NCBI RefSeq assembly: GCF_000971395.1
Contig: NZ_BBME01000012.1
Location: 124,001-188,000, forward strand
Source: Demequina iriomotensis
GTDB taxonomy: Bacteria > Actinomycetota > Actinomycetes > Actinomycetales > Demequinaceae
DNA length: 64,000 bases
Direction: 5' to 3'
Part shown: positions 1 to 8,706 of the stretch, piece by piece
Position numbering within the stretch: the first letter of the stretch is position 1
Layout of the letters: every line of letters starts with the position of its first letter
Made by a program: the position numbers and the translations under genes
Notes under the pieces: generated by a model
Databases searched by the model: none
Told to the model about the DNA's origin: nothing
Seen by the model: only the letters and a program-made list of their open reading frames with translations

Positions 1-1505
1 CGTACGACGCGATCGTCGCCACCCTGCGCGATCTGGAGTCGGACGAGACGCTCCTGGTCCAGTCCGGCAAGCCCGTCGGCGTGTTCCGCACGCACGAGTG
101 GGCGCCGCGCGTGCTCATCGCCAACTCGAACCTCGTGGGCGACTGGGCGACGTGGCCCGAGTTCCGCCGTCTCGAGGCGCAGGGCCTCATGATGTACGGC
201 CAGATGACCGCGGGCTCATGGATCTACATCGGCACGCAGGGGATCCTCCAGGGCACGTACGAGACCTTCGCGGCCGCCGCCCGCCAGCGCGCCGAGCGCG
301 AGGGCCGCGACCCGCGCACCGCCTCGCTCAGGGGCACGCTGACGCTCACCGGCGGCGCCGGCGGCATGGGCGGCGCGCAGCCGCTCGCCGTCACGCTCAA
401 CGAGGGCGCGTGCCTCATCGTCGACGTCGACGCGAGCCGCCTCGAGCGCCGCGTGGCGCACGGCTACCTCGATACCGTCGCATCGTCGCTGGACGATGCG
501 GTGGCACAGGCCGTCGCCGCCCGCACCGAGGGCCGCGCGCTGTCCGTGGGCGTCGTCGGCAACACGGCCGAGGTGTTCCCCGAGCTGCTGCGTCGCGGGG
601 TCCCGATCGACCTGGTGACCGATCAGACCTCGGCCCACGACCCGCTGTCGTACTTGCCCGTCGGGTACACCGTCGAGGAGTGGCACGCGCGCGCCGAGGC
701 CGACCCCGAGGGCTTCACGCGCGACGCCCGCGCCGCGATGGCCGCGCACGTCGAGGCGATGGTCGGCTTCATGGACGCCGGCGCCGACGTGTTCGACTAC
801 GGCAACTCGATCCGCGCGGAGGCGCAGCTGGGCGGCTACGACCGCGCGTTCGCGTTCCCCGGGTTCGTGCCCGCGTACATCCGCCCGCAGTTCGAGGAGG
901 GCCGCGGCCCGTTCCGCTGGGCCGCGCTCTCGGGCGACCCGGAGGACATCGCGAAGACCGACCGCGCGCTCATGGAGCTCTTCCCCGAGCACGAGTCGCT
1001 CCACCGCTGGCTCAAGGCCGCTGGCGAGAAGGTCCACTTCGAGGGCCTCCCAGCGCGCATCTGCTGGCTCGGCTACCAGGAGCGACACCTCGCGGGCCTC
1101 AAGTTCAACGAGATGGTCGCGACCGGCGAGCTGTCCGCGCCCATCGTCATCGGCCGCGACCACCTCGACTCCGGGTCGGTCGCGTCGCCGTACCGCGAGA
1201 CCGAGGCGATGAAGGACGGCTCGGACGCGATCGCCGACTGGCCGTTGCTCAACGCGCTGCTCAACACCGCCTCGGGCGCGACCTGGGTGTCGCTCCACCA
1301 CGGCGGCGGCGTGGGCATCGGCCGCTCGATCCACGCGGGCCAGGTCACGGTCGCCGACGGCACCGACCTCGCGGCGGAGAAGATCGCGCGCGTGCTGGTC
1401 AACGATCCCGGCACGGGCGTGATGCGCCACGTGGACGCGGGCTACGCGCACGCGAAGGACGTCGCCCGCGAGCGCGGCCTGCGCGTGCCGATGCTGGACG
1501 CCTGA
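1..1505 (+). CDS. hutU: Urocanate hydratase, 5'-truncated by window edge
   Basis: Cytosolic second step of histidine degradation: urocanate + water to 4-imidazolone-5-propionate, using tightly bound NAD+. The reading frame is open from base 3, and the first visible residues ([11 protein letters not shown]) already align inside the family, so about 60 N-terminal residues lie upstream of the window; the GTG at 81 is internal, not the start. Visible family motifs include [23 protein letters not shown], the glycine-rich GGMGGAQP (NAD site), [15 protein letters not shown] with the conserved cysteine, and GGGVGIG near the C terminus. The stop overlaps the next start (TGATG), which suggests translational coupling to the rest of the hut operon. 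Identity is secure; only the 5' end is missing. Confidence 0.97.
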   Translation, partial: YDAIVATLRDLESDETLLVQSGKPVGVFRTHEWAPRVLIANSNLVGDWATWPEFRRLEAQGLMMYGQMTAGSWIYIGTQGILQGTYETFAAAARQRAEREGRDPRTASLRGTLTLTGGAGGMGGAQPLAVTLNEGACLIVDVDASRLERRVAHGYLDTVASSLDDAVAQAVAARTEGRALSVGVVGNTAEVFPELLRRGVPIDLVTDQTSAHDPLSYLPVGYTVEEWHARAEADPEGFTRDARAAMAAHVEAMVGFMDAGADVFDYGNSIRAEAQLGGYDRAFAFPGFVPAYIRPQFEEGRGPFRWAALSGDPEDIAKTDRALMELFPEHESLHRWLKAAGEKVHFEGLPARICWLGYQERHLAGLKFNEMVATGELSAPIVIGRDHLDSGSVASPYRETEAMKDGSDAIADWPLLNALLNTASGATWVSLHHGGGVGIGRSIHAGQVTVADGTDLAAEKIARVLVNDPGTGVMRHVDAGYAHAKDVARERGLRVPMLDA

Positions 1506-2740
1506 TGGCGGCTGCCACCATGACCGTGATCGACCCCGTCGCCGCGCTCGCCGAGCTCGCGCCCGTCGGCGCCGACCCGGTCCGCGGAGGCTGGTCGCGG
1601 CATCTGCTCGATGACGCGGACCGCGGGATGCGCGCGTGGTTCGTGCGCACCGCCGAGTCGCTCGGGCTCGCCGTCGAGACCGACGCGAACGCCAACCAGT
1701 GGGCGACCTGGGCGCCCGCGGGCGCCACCGGCAAGGCCCTCGCGACCGGCAGCCACCTCGACTCGGTGCCCGGCGGCGGACCGCTCGACGGCCCGCTCGG
1801 CGTCGTGTCGGCGCTGGCGGCCGTCTCGCGGCTCATGGCCGAGGGTCACGCCCCGGCGCGGCCGATCCGGGTCGCGAACTTCGCCGAGGAGGAGGGCGCC
1901 CGCTTCGGCGTGCCGTGCCTGGGCTCGCAGCTGCTCGCCGGCGAGCTCGACACCGGCCGCGTGCGCGACCTGGCCGATGCGTCCGGCGCCACCTACGCGG
2001 ACGTCATGACCGCGGCGGGATACGACCCCGGCGCGATCGGCCGCGATGAGCCCCGCCTGCGCGGGATCGCGGCGTACGTCGAGCTCCACATTGAGCAGGG
2101 CCGCCAGCTCGAACCGCTCGGCACGCCGGTCGGACTGGCGACCAGCATCCTCGCGCACGGCCGCTGGCGGCTCACCGTCACGGGGCGCGGCGACCACGCC
2201 GGCGCCACGGAGCTCGACTCGCGTCGCGACCCCATGGTCGTCGCCGCCGAGGTGGTCCTCGCGGCCCGCGACCGCGCCGTCGCGGCCGACCCGGCGACGC
2301 GATCGCGCGCCACGGTCGGCAAGCAGCGCATCGTCCCCGGCGGCTCGAACGCGATCGCGTCCCAGGTCACCCTGTGGCTCGACGCCCGCGCGGAGCACGA
2401 CGTGGACGTGCGCGCGCTCGTCGACGCGATCCTGACGGACGCGGCGAACGCCGCCGCCGCCGAGGGCTGCGACGTCGAGGTCGCCGAGGAGTCCTTCTCC
2501 ACGCGCGTGGCCTTCGACGCCGCGCTCACGGACGCGATGGACGATGCGCTGGGCGGGGTCCCGCGCATCCCCACCGGCGCGGGGCACGACGCGGGCATCC
2601 TGTCGGCCCACCTGCCTGCGGCGATGATCTTCGTGCGCAACCCCGACGGCGTCTCGCACTCGCCGCACGAGGGGGCCTCCGACGAGGACATCCGCGCCGG
2701 CGCCGACGCGCTCACCACCGTGCTGCGAGCGCTCACGTGA
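1505..2740 (+). CDS. M20-family amidohydrolase (AllC-like) in hut operon
   Basis: A 411-residue zinc-dependent amidohydrolase of the M20 allantoate amidohydrolase/N-carbamoyl-amino-acid hydrolase family. The metal-binding pattern is visible: GSHLDSVPGGG (His, Asp), the acidic pair in AEEEGARF, ELHIEQG, and a C-terminal SHSPHEG; GHDAGILS is also typical. The ATG overlaps the hutU stop and the next gene starts inside its own stop (GTGA). By sequence it would be called allantoate amidohydrolase, but no purine genes are nearby, and it occupies the position between hutU and hutF where an N-formylglutamate deformylase (HutG) is needed. I infer that it releases formate from N-formyl-L-glutamate; the family fold is certain, the substrate is not. 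Confidence 0.85.
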   Translation: MAAATMTVIDPVAALAELAPVGADPVRGGWSRHLLDDADRGMRAWFVRTAESLGLAVETDANANQWATWAPAGATGKALATGSHLDSVPGGGPLDGPLGVVSALAAVSRLMAEGHAPARPIRVANFAEEEGARFGVPCLGSQLLAGELDTGRVRDLADASGATYADVMTAAGYDPGAIGRDEPRLRGIAAYVELHIEQGRQLEPLGTPVGLATSILAHGRWRLTVTGRGDHAGATELDSRRDPMVVAAEVVLAARDRAVAADPATRSRATVGKQRIVPGGSNAIASQVTLWLDARAEHDVDVRALVDAILTDAANAAAAEGCDVEVAEESFSTRVAFDAALTDAMDDALGGVPRIPTGAGHDAGILSAHLPAAMIFVRNPDGVSHSPHEGASDEDIRAGADALTTVLRALT

Positions 2741-4044
2741 GGATCGCCTGCGAGCGCCTGGTCACGCGCGACGAGGTCCTCGATCACGCGCTGATCGACC
2801 TCGACGGCGACGGCCGCGTGATCGCGGTCGAGAGCGACCGGCCCGGCGCGCGTGCCGACCATGTGCTGGCCCTCGCGATCCCGGGGCTCGCCAACACCCA
2901 CAGCCACGCGTTCCACCGGCTGCTGCGCGGGCGCACGCACGCGGGCGGCGGGGACTTCTGGCGCTGGCGCGACACGATGTACCGGGTGGCGGGCTCGCTC
3001 GATCCCGACCGCATGCGCGCGGTCGCGACGGCCGTCTACTCCGAGATGGTCGCCGCCGGCTACACGGCCGTGGGCGAGTTCCACTACCTCCACCACCGCC
3101 CGGGCGGGCTCCCGTACCCCGACCACGCGATGGAGATCGCGCTCGCCGAGGCGGCCGCCGAGGCCGGGATCAGGCTCACGCTGCTCGACGCGGCATATCT
3201 GCGCGCGGGCTTCGGCAAGGCGCCCGAGGGCGCGCAGCTGCGCTTCTCCGACGGCACCGCGGAGCGGTGGCTCGAGCGGTGGCACCGGCTCCGCGGCGCG
3301 CTCGCGTCCTCCCATCCGGAGGTGACGCTCGGCGCCGCCTTGCACTCGGTGCGTGCCGTCGCGCCCGAGGACCTCGGGCTCGCGGTCGGGGGCCTGCCCG
3401 CGGACGCCCCGCTCCACGTGCACCTGTCCGAGCAGCCCGCGGAGAACGCGGACTGCGTCGCCGCCACGGGCATGACGCCCACCGTGCTGCTCGACCTCAC
3501 CGGGGCGCTGTCCGCGCGCACCACGGTGGTCCACGCGACCCACCTCACCGACGCGGACATCGCGCGGCTCGGCGCGGCCCGCGTCAGCGTCTCGATGTGC
3601 CCCACCACGGAGGCCGACCTCGGCGACGGGCTGGGCCACGCGGCCGAGCTCCACGAGGCGGGGGCGCGCCTCACGATCGGCTCCGACCAGAACGTGGTGA
3701 TCGACCCGTTCGACGAGGTCAGGCGGCTCGAGGGCGGCGCGCGCCTCGCCTCCGGCAGGCGCGGGGTGCTGCCCCTCGGCACGCTGTGGGACGCCGCGAC
3801 CACCGCGGGCCACACCTCGCTGCGGCCGGGCGCCCGGACCGGCATCGAGGTGGGCGAGCAGCTCGACCTCGTGGCGCTCGCGCCGCGCTCGGCGCGGCTC
3901 GCAGGCGTGCGCCCGCACGAGCTGCTCGGCGCCGCCGCGGCGGACGATGCGGTCGCGAGCATCGTCCGCGGCCGGTACCAGGACTCCTCCGCCCTCCGCA
4001 CGAGGGCGTGGGACGCATTCGAGGAGGCTTCACATGGCGAGTGA
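2737..4044 (+). CDS. hutF: Formimidoylglutamate deiminase
   Basis: Converts N-formimidoyl-L-glutamate to N-formyl-L-glutamate and ammonia, the branch of histidine degradation that avoids formamide. A 435-residue amidohydrolase-superfamily protein: metal-binding HxH in [11 protein letters not shown], conserved [21 protein letters not shown] (His and substrate contact), VVHATHLTD, and [11 protein letters not shown] with the catalytic Asp. The GTG start at 2737 is chosen because it gives a family-like N terminus and overlaps the upstream stop by four bases (GTGA); the longer open frame upstream only runs over the M20 gene. HutF makes formylglutamate, which then needs a deformylase; that supports the role proposed for the M20 protein. 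Confidence 0.93.
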   Translation: MRIACERLVTRDEVLDHALIDLDGDGRVIAVESDRPGARADHVLALAIPGLANTHSHAFHRLLRGRTHAGGGDFWRWRDTMYRVAGSLDPDRMRAVATAVYSEMVAAGYTAVGEFHYLHHRPGGLPYPDHAMEIALAEAAAEAGIRLTLLDAAYLRAGFGKAPEGAQLRFSDGTAERWLERWHRLRGALASSHPEVTLGAALHSVRAVAPEDLGLAVGGLPADAPLHVHLSEQPAENADCVAATGMTPTVLLDLTGALSARTTVVHATHLTDADIARLGAARVSVSMCPTTEADLGDGLGHAAELHEAGARLTIGSDQNVVIDPFDEVRRLEGGARLASGRRGVLPLGTLWDAATTAGHTSLRPGARTGIEVGEQLDLVALAPRSARLAGVRPHELLGAAAADDAVASIVRGRYQDSSALRTRAWDAFEEASHGE

Positions 4045-5215
4045 GGCGATCGTCAACATCGGCGCGCTGGCGACGATGCACGACGGCGAGGGAACGATGG
4101 GCCTGCGGCACGATGCGGCGGTGGTGGTCGAGGACGGCCGCGTCGCGTGGGTGGGCGCCACGTCCCAGGCGCCCGCCGCGGACACGGTCACCGATGCCGA
4201 CGGCGCCGCCGTCATCCCCGGCTTCGTCGACTCGCACACGCATGCGGTGTTCGGCGGCGACCGCACCGCGCAGTTCGACGCCCGCATGTCCGGCGCCCCG
4301 TACACCGCGGGCGGGATCCGCTCGACGGTCGCGGCGACCCGGGCATCGTCCACCGAGGAGCTGGCGTCGCGCACGCGGCGGCTCCTCGACGAGGCCCTGC
4401 GCTCCGGCACCACCACCGCCGAGATCAAGAGCGGCTACGGGCTCGACGTCGCGACCGAGCGGCGCCTGCTCGAGGTCGCCGCGCGCTTCACCGACGAGGT
4501 CACGTTCCTGGGCGCGCACGTGGTCGCCCCCGAGATGACGGACCGGCGCGGGGACTACGTGGACCTGGTCGCCGGGCCGATGCTCGCCGAGGCCGTTCCC
4601 CTGGCGCGCTGGATCGACGTGTTCTGCGAGGAGGGCGCGTTCGACGTCGAGGAGACGCGGCGCATCCTGTCCGCGGGCCGCGACGCGGGCCTGGGGCTGA
4701 GGCTCCACGCGAACCAGCTGACGATGTCCGGCGCGGCGGCGCTCGGGGTCGAGCTGGGCGCCGCGAGCATCGACCACTGCACGTTCCTGTCCGACGAGGA
4801 CGTGGAGGCGCTGGCCTCCTCGGGCACGGTCGCGACCTTCGTGCCGGGCGCCGAGTTCTCGACCCGCCAGCCGTACCCGCGCATCGAGCGGCTGCGCGAC
4901 GCGGGCGTCACGTGGGCGATCGCGTCCGACTGCAACCCTGGCTCGAGCTACACGACGAGCATGCCGTTCTGCATCGCACTCGCGGTGCGCGAGATGGGGA
5001 TGACGCCGGGCGAGGCCGTGCGCGCGGCGACCCTGGGAGGCGCGCAGGCGCTGCGCCGTGAGGACGTCGGCCGCATCGCCGTCGGGGCCCGCGCGGACCT
5101 GGTCATGCTCGACGCCCCCGACCCGGTGCACCTGGCGTACCGGCCGGGCGTGGCGCTGGTCGACCGCGTGTGGCGCGAGGGCCTCGAGACGCGCGGGTGG
5201 GCGCCGCGGACCTGA
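4034..5215 (+). CDS. hutI: Imidazolonepropionase
   Basis: Hydrolyses 4-imidazolone-5-propionate to N-formimidoyl-L-glutamate, third step of histidine degradation. 393 residues; amidohydrolase fold with metal ligands in [12 protein letters not shown], the family segments [27 protein letters not shown] and the C-terminal SDCNPGSS. The ATG at 4034 lies 11 bases inside the end of hutF and is preceded by a good ribosome site (GAGGAGG, about 4021-4027). It is the last gene of the operon; a 14-bp perfect hairpin follows within 35 bases of the stop. The cluster shows no histidine ammonia-lyase (hutH) or regulator inside the window. Confidence 0.95.
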   Translation: MASEAIVNIGALATMHDGEGTMGLRHDAAVVVEDGRVAWVGATSQAPAADTVTDADGAAVIPGFVDSHTHAVFGGDRTAQFDARMSGAPYTAGGIRSTVAATRASSTEELASRTRRLLDEALRSGTTTAEIKSGYGLDVATERRLLEVAARFTDEVTFLGAHVVAPEMTDRRGDYVDLVAGPMLAEAVPLARWIDVFCEEGAFDVEETRRILSAGRDAGLGLRLHANQLTMSGAAALGVELGAASIDHCTFLSDEDVEALASSGTVATFVPGAEFSTRQPYPRIERLRDAGVTWAIASDCNPGSSYTTSMPFCIALAVREMGMTPGEAVRAATLGGAQALRREDVGRIAVGARADLVMLDAPDPVHLAYRPGVALVDRVWREGLETRGWAPRT

Positions 5216-5249
5216 TCACCACCCTCCTCTCCGCACGGGAAGACGCCGG

Positions 5250-5288
5250 CGGGTCCGGATCGACGCGATTCGCATCGATCCGGACCCG
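5250..5288. terminator. Bidirectional hairpin terminator after hutI
   Basis: Perfect 14-bp inverted repeat CGGGTCCGGATCGA (5250-5263) and its complement (5275-5288) around an 11-base loop. It sits between the converging hutI (+) and the phosphatase gene (-), so it can end both transcripts. No long T-run follows, as is common in high-G+C actinobacteria. Confidence 0.8.
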
Positions 5289-5312
5289 GCGGGCTGGAGT
5301 GGTGCAGGCGGC

Positions 5313-6035
5313 TCAGCCGAGCAGCCGCTCCCTGAGCGCGTCGACCGTCTCCGGTGCGCCGCCGTGCGCGAGGAACCACGCGTGCACTCCGCCGTCGAGC
5401 GCGTCCCATGCATCGAGCACGCCCTCGATCGCGTCACGCGGGGCGAGCATCGCATCGGCGGGGATCTTCGACAGGTCGTACGCCTGCGCGATCCCCGCGG
5501 CCTCCGCCATCGCCGCCCACGTGGCCGCCATGCGGGCGGTGACGCCCGGCATGTTGGCGGTGGTGAGCACGTAGTCGGCGATGATCTCCTCACGCGACAC
5601 GCCCAGCAGCGCCAGCACGATCGCAGCGGAGACGCCCGTGCGGTCCTTGCCTGCCGCGCAGTGGAACAGGACGGGACCCTCCTCGGTGGCGATCGCGGTG
5701 ACCACGTCCACCAGCACCGTGGCGGACGAGCCGGTGATCATCACCTGGTACAGCTCGCGCATCGAGCTGCCCACGTTGTCCGCCTCGAGGGCCGCGTCCG
5801 CGAGCACCGGCAGGGACCTGACGGTGGACGATGCGGCGAACGGGTGACCGCCGCCCGTCTCCCGGGCGTCGCGCAGGTCGAGCACGGTCGCCGGCGGCCA
5901 GGGGGCGAGGCCGGCCGGGGCCTCGTCGCCCGCGAGCGGGGCGTCCGAGCGCCACACCAGGCCGCGCCGCAGTCCGGGTGCCGCGTCCGCGAGGTCGCGG
6001 GCGTTGGCCAGGGTGGTCAGGGTCTCGGTGGTCAC
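5313..6035 (-). CDS. Cys-based protein tyrosine phosphatase-like protein in phn operon
   Basis: 240 residues; Y_phosphatase3-type protein with the P-loop HCAAGKDRTG, giving the HCX5R nucleophile Cys and phosphate-binding Arg, near residue 135. The N-terminal NARDLADAAPGLRRGLVWRSDA (described here by its ends NARDLAD and WRSDA) matches the usual FRDLGG...YRSD opening of this family, and a downstream Asp/Arg-rich helix follows. The GTG start at 6035 overlaps the phnE stop by four bases (GTGA); no other start gives the family N terminus. Being the last gene of an ABC importer for phosphorus compounds, it may dephosphorylate the imported compound rather than a protein; that is inference. The family includes protein, lipid and small-molecule phosphatases. 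Confidence 0.82.
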   Translation of the reverse strand: MTTETLTTLANARDLADAAPGLRRGLVWRSDAPLAGDEAPAGLAPWPPATVLDLRDARETGGGHPFAASSTVRSLPVLADAALEADNVGSSMRELYQVMITGSSATVLVDVVTAIATEEGPVLFHCAAGKDRTGVSAAIVLALLGVSREEIIADYVLTTANMPGVTARMAATWAAMAEAAGIAQAYDLSKIPADAMLAPRDAIEGVLDAWDALDGGVHAWFLAHGGAPETVDALRERLLG

Positions 6036-6889
6036 ACGAACCTCTTTCGAACGGTGGAGGAGATGAGGTCGAGGCTCATGATCACCACGAGCACGACCAG
6101 CACGATGGTCATGACGGAGCCGTACTCGAACAGCCGCAGCTGCTGGTTGAGCTCCATGCCGATGCCGCCCGCGCCCACGAGCCCGAGCAGCGAGGCCGCC
6201 CGGACGTTGCCGTCCAGCACCAGCAGGGTGTAGCTGGCCATCGTCGGGATCTGCTGAGGCAGCAGCACCCACGCCACGCGCTGGGACTTGCGCGCGCCGG
6301 TGGCGGCCGCCGCGTCCCAGGCACGCATGTCGGCGGTCTCGAAGATGTCCGCGAACAGGCGCGCCATGCCGACGGACGTGCCGAGGGTGATCGCGAGCGT
6401 TCCCGCGAAGGCGCCGAGGCCCACCGAGGCCACGAACATGAGCGCCCACATGAGCTCGGGGATCGCACGGAACACGTTGATGAACGTGCGCGCCGAGTTG
6501 CGGATCCACGGCTGCGGGAAGACGTTGCGCGCCGCGAGCAGGGCGAGCGGGATCGACAGCACCGTGCCGAAGACGGTGCCCGTGATCGCGATGCCGAGCG
6601 TCTCGATCATGAGCTCGATCGCGATCGGCAGCTCCTCCCAGTTCGGGGGGAACATGCGCGACACGAAGTCACCCACATGGGGCAGGCCCTCGACCAGCGC
6701 GGGGCCGTCGAAGCCGGAGGAGCTCGACGACCACCCGAGCACCACGATGGCCGCGAGCGCGCCGGCCACGGTGCCCCAGCTGGGCCGGCGCAGGCGCGCG
6801 AGGCGCTCGATCTCGTCGCGACGGCTCGGCGCCGCGACCGGGGTGTCCGTGCTCACGCCGTCCGCCTTCTTGTCGATGGTCGCGGTCAT
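6032..6889 (-). CDS. phnE: Phosphonate-type ABC transporter permease
   Basis: 285-residue inner-membrane permease with about six hydrophobic segments after a charged N-terminal tail (roughly residues 1-40). The segment AAATGARKSQRVAWVLLPQQ is the EAA-like loop that docks on the ATPase. It would carry a phosphonate, phosphite or phosphate ester handed over by the PhnD lipoprotein. Starts and stops overlap on both sides (ATGA with phnC upstream, GTGA with the phosphatase downstream), so the four genes form one tightly coupled operon. Substrate cannot be told from sequence alone. Confidence 0.9.
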   Translation of the reverse strand: MTATIDKKADGVSTDTPVAAPSRRDEIERLARLRRPSWGTVAGALAAIVVLGWSSSSSGFDGPALVEGLPHVGDFVSRMFPPNWEELPIAIELMIETLGIAITGTVFGTVLSIPLALLAARNVFPQPWIRNSARTFINVFRAIPELMWALMFVASVGLGAFAGTLAITLGTSVGMARLFADIFETADMRAWDAAAATGARKSQRVAWVLLPQQIPTMASYTLLVLDGNVRAASLLGLVGAGGIGMELNQQLRLFEYGSVMTIVLVVLVVIMSLDLISSTVRKRFV

Positions 6890-7671
6890 GCCGCCACCTC
6901 CTCACGGTGCGCGGCGTTCGCCGCGACGTCCTCGTTCGCGTACAGGCCCGCGAGCAGCGCATCGGTGACGTCCTCGACCGGGAGGTCGAAGACGATGCGC
7001 CCCTCGCGCATGCCGACGATGCGCTGGGCGACGCGACGCGCGAGCGACACGTCGTGGAGGTTGAGGACGGCGGTGAGGCCCTCCTCGCGCACCATCCGGA
7101 CGATGTCGTCGATCACGCCGGCGGCGAGCACCGGGTCGAGGTTGGCCACCGGTTCGTCCGCGAGCAGCAGCTCGGGACGCTGCGATAACGCGCGGGCCAG
7201 GGCGACGCGCTGGCGCTGGCCTCCCGACAACGAGTCGGCGCGCTTGCGCACCTGGTCGCCCAGGCCCACGCGCGTCAGCAGCTCGACCGCCAAGGTACGG
7301 TCGCGCCGGCTCATCCAGTGGACGAGGCTCGTGACGGGATTCGCCGTCGCGAGCCGCCCCACCAGGACGTTCGAGAGCACGGTCGCGCGGCCCACCAGGT
7401 GGAACTCCTGGAACACCAGGCCGATGCGGTGCTGCGCGAGGCGGCGCTCCTTGCCGTGGAGGGCACCGAGCTCAACGCCCTCCACCGTCACCGCGCCCCC
7501 GCTGGGGCGCTCGAGCCCCGCGAAGCACTTGAACAGCGTGGACTTGCCCGCCCCCGAGGGGCCGAGCACGGCGACGATCTCGCCGCGCTCGACCCCGACG
7601 CTCACCTCGGTGAGCGCCTGGGTGCCGTCGGGGTAGCGGAACGTGACGTCCGCGGCCTCGAGCACCGTCAT
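6886..7671 (-). CDS. phnC: Phosphonate-type ABC transporter ATP-binding protein
   Basis: 261-residue ATPase that powers the importer on the cytoplasmic face. Walker A is GPSGAGKST (about residues 38-46), the Q-loop is VFQEFHLV, the ABC signature LSGGQRQRVALARAL, Walker B LLLADEPVANLD, and the H-loop LHDVSLA. The ATG at 7671 overlaps the phnD stop (ATGA); the longer frame upstream only shadows phnD. PhnC-family features include the loop HWMSRRDR between Q-loop and signature. Confidence 0.93.
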   Translation of the reverse strand: MTVLEAADVTFRYPDGTQALTEVSVGVERGEIVAVLGPSGAGKSTLFKCFAGLERPSGGAVTVEGVELGALHGKERRLAQHRIGLVFQEFHLVGRATVLSNVLVGRLATANPVTSLVHWMSRRDRTLAVELLTRVGLGDQVRKRADSLSGGQRQRVALARALSQRPELLLADEPVANLDPVLAAGVIDDIVRMVREEGLTAVLNLHDVSLARRVAQRIVGMREGRIVFDLPVEDVTDALLAGLYANEDVAANAAHREEVAA

Positions 7672-8543
7672 TCGACGTCCTCGAGGTTGACGCCGAGCTC
7701 CTTGGCCGCGTCCTCGAAGATGGTCCAGTCCGCATCGTCGGGGTCGATGACCTCGGTCGCGCCGCCCATGACCTGGAGCACGTCCGCATCGGTCGACCCG
7801 ACGAACACGTCGGCGACCTGCTGGTAGATCTCCTCCGACAGGCCCTCGCGGCCGACCACGACGGTCGAGATCGGGATGGGGTCCGACTCGGCGACCTTCT
7901 TCACGAGCGACTCGTCGAGCGCGCCCGCGTCGACCATGTAGTCCCACAGCTGGGACGCGACAGCGGCGCAGTCGGCGGAGCCCTGCATCACGGCGATCGC
8001 GGCCGTGTCGTGCCCGCCCGCGTAGGTCTCGTTGAGGTTGTCGATGTCGACGCCCGCGTCCTTGAGCACCAGCTTGGGGATGAAGTTGCCCGAGGTCGAG
8101 CCCGGGTCGACGAACGCGATGGTGGTGTCCCCGTCGATGTCGGCGAGCGTCTCGACGCCGGACTCGGTGGAGCAGATGATGAGCGACGAGTACGGCGCGC
8201 CCGTCGCCGCGGCCACGAGCTCGACGTCCGCGACCTTCTGCGCCAGCACCGCGGGGAACGGGCTGAAGATCGCCATGTCGATGAGGTCGGAGCGCATGGC
8301 CTCGACGATGCCGAGGTAGTCGCCCGTCTCGGTGAGCTCGACGGGGATGCCGGTGGCGTCCTCGATGATGCCGGCGAGGGGCTCGAGCATGTCGAGGTAG
8401 TCGGCGTCGGCCTCGCCCGGAGGAACGCCGAGCTTGAGGACGGCGGGGGTGTCGTCGGCGCTGGCGGACGAGCAGCCGGCGAGGAGCGCGGCGGCGAACG
8501 CGGCGCCGGCGGCGACGCCGGCGACCTTGCGGGAGCGGATCAT
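7668..8543 (-). CDS. phnD: Phosphonate/phosphate-ester-binding lipoprotein
   Basis: 291-residue extracellular binding lipoprotein of the PhnD family. The N terminus is positively charged (MIRSRK) followed by a hydrophobic stretch and lipobox LLAGC, so Cys of the mature protein should be lipidated. Family segments: KLGVPPGEADADY near the mature N terminus, SPFPAVLAQ, DPGSTSGNFIPKLVL (phosphate-contacting Ser/Thr/Ser) and GGHDTAAIAVMQG. Start at 8543 gives a proper signal peptide; the longer open frame upstream runs into the regulatory region. First gene of phnD-phnC-phnE-phosphatase, preceded by an 11-bp-unit PHO box and a GntR-type palindrome. Confidence 0.93.
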   Translation of the reverse strand: MIRSRKVAGVAAGAAFAAALLAGCSSASADDTPAVLKLGVPPGEADADYLDMLEPLAGIIEDATGIPVELTETGDYLGIVEAMRSDLIDMAIFSPFPAVLAQKVADVELVAAATGAPYSSLIICSTESGVETLADIDGDTTIAFVDPGSTSGNFIPKLVLKDAGVDIDNLNETYAGGHDTAAIAVMQGSADCAAVASQLWDYMVDAGALDESLVKKVAESDPIPISTVVVGREGLSEEIYQQVADVFVGSTDADVLQVMGGATEVIDPDDADWTIFEDAAKELGVNLEDVE

Positions 8544-8576
8544 GGTCTCTGCCTTCGGTGAGAGGTTCGTGGCCGG

Positions 8577-8588
8577 TCGTCTAGATGA
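8577..8588. promoter_or_regulatory. GntR-type operator copy 1 (phnD side)
   Basis: TCGTCTAGATGA, a 12-bp palindrome with one mismatched pair, lying 34 bases upstream of the phnD start and downstream of its likely -10 (TAGGTT, 8608-8603). It nearly equals the perfect copy on the gntR side. The CTAG-centred core resembles sites of PhnF/HutC-subfamily GntR repressors. Confidence 0.65.
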
Positions 8589-8629
8589 CTCCGACAGCCA
8601 GGAACCTAGGGACGCCGTCCGAACTCGTG

Positions 8630-8662
8630 GTGACGCGCAGGTGAACTCCGGGTGACGCTTCG
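8630..8662 (-). promoter_or_regulatory. PHO box: three 11-bp direct repeat units upstream of phnD
   Basis: Three back-to-back 11-bp units on the + strand begin GTGACG (8630), GTGAAC (8641) and GTGACG (8652); read on the coding strand they are GTCAC/GTTCAC repeats with exact 11-bp period, the arrangement PhoP binds in Streptomyces. They lie 21 bases before a plausible -10 (TAGGTT, 8608-8603) of phnD. This predicts induction under phosphate limitation. Confidence 0.7.
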
Positions 8663-8665
8663 CAG

Positions 8666-8677
8666 TCATCTAGATGA
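8666..8677. promoter_or_regulatory. GntR-type operator copy 2 (gntR side)
   Basis: TCATCTAGATGA is a perfect 12-bp palindrome. It overlaps the expected -35 of the gntR promoter whose -10 is TACCCT (8695-8700), six bases before the ATG at 8707. With copy 1 it frames the PHO box, so the GntR protein can repress both divergent promoters. Confidence 0.7.
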
Positions 8678-8706
8678 ATTCTCGAACCGGGGCCTACCCT
8701 GGGGTC

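Noticed and set aside
98-1504. N-terminal extension of the M20 amidohydrolase inside hutU
   Set aside because: Arg/Pro-rich shadow sequence; the real start overlaps the hutU stop.
1505-2740. Allantoin/purine degradation gene
   Set aside because: Family resembles allantoate amidohydrolase, but the operon is purely histidine-degrading.
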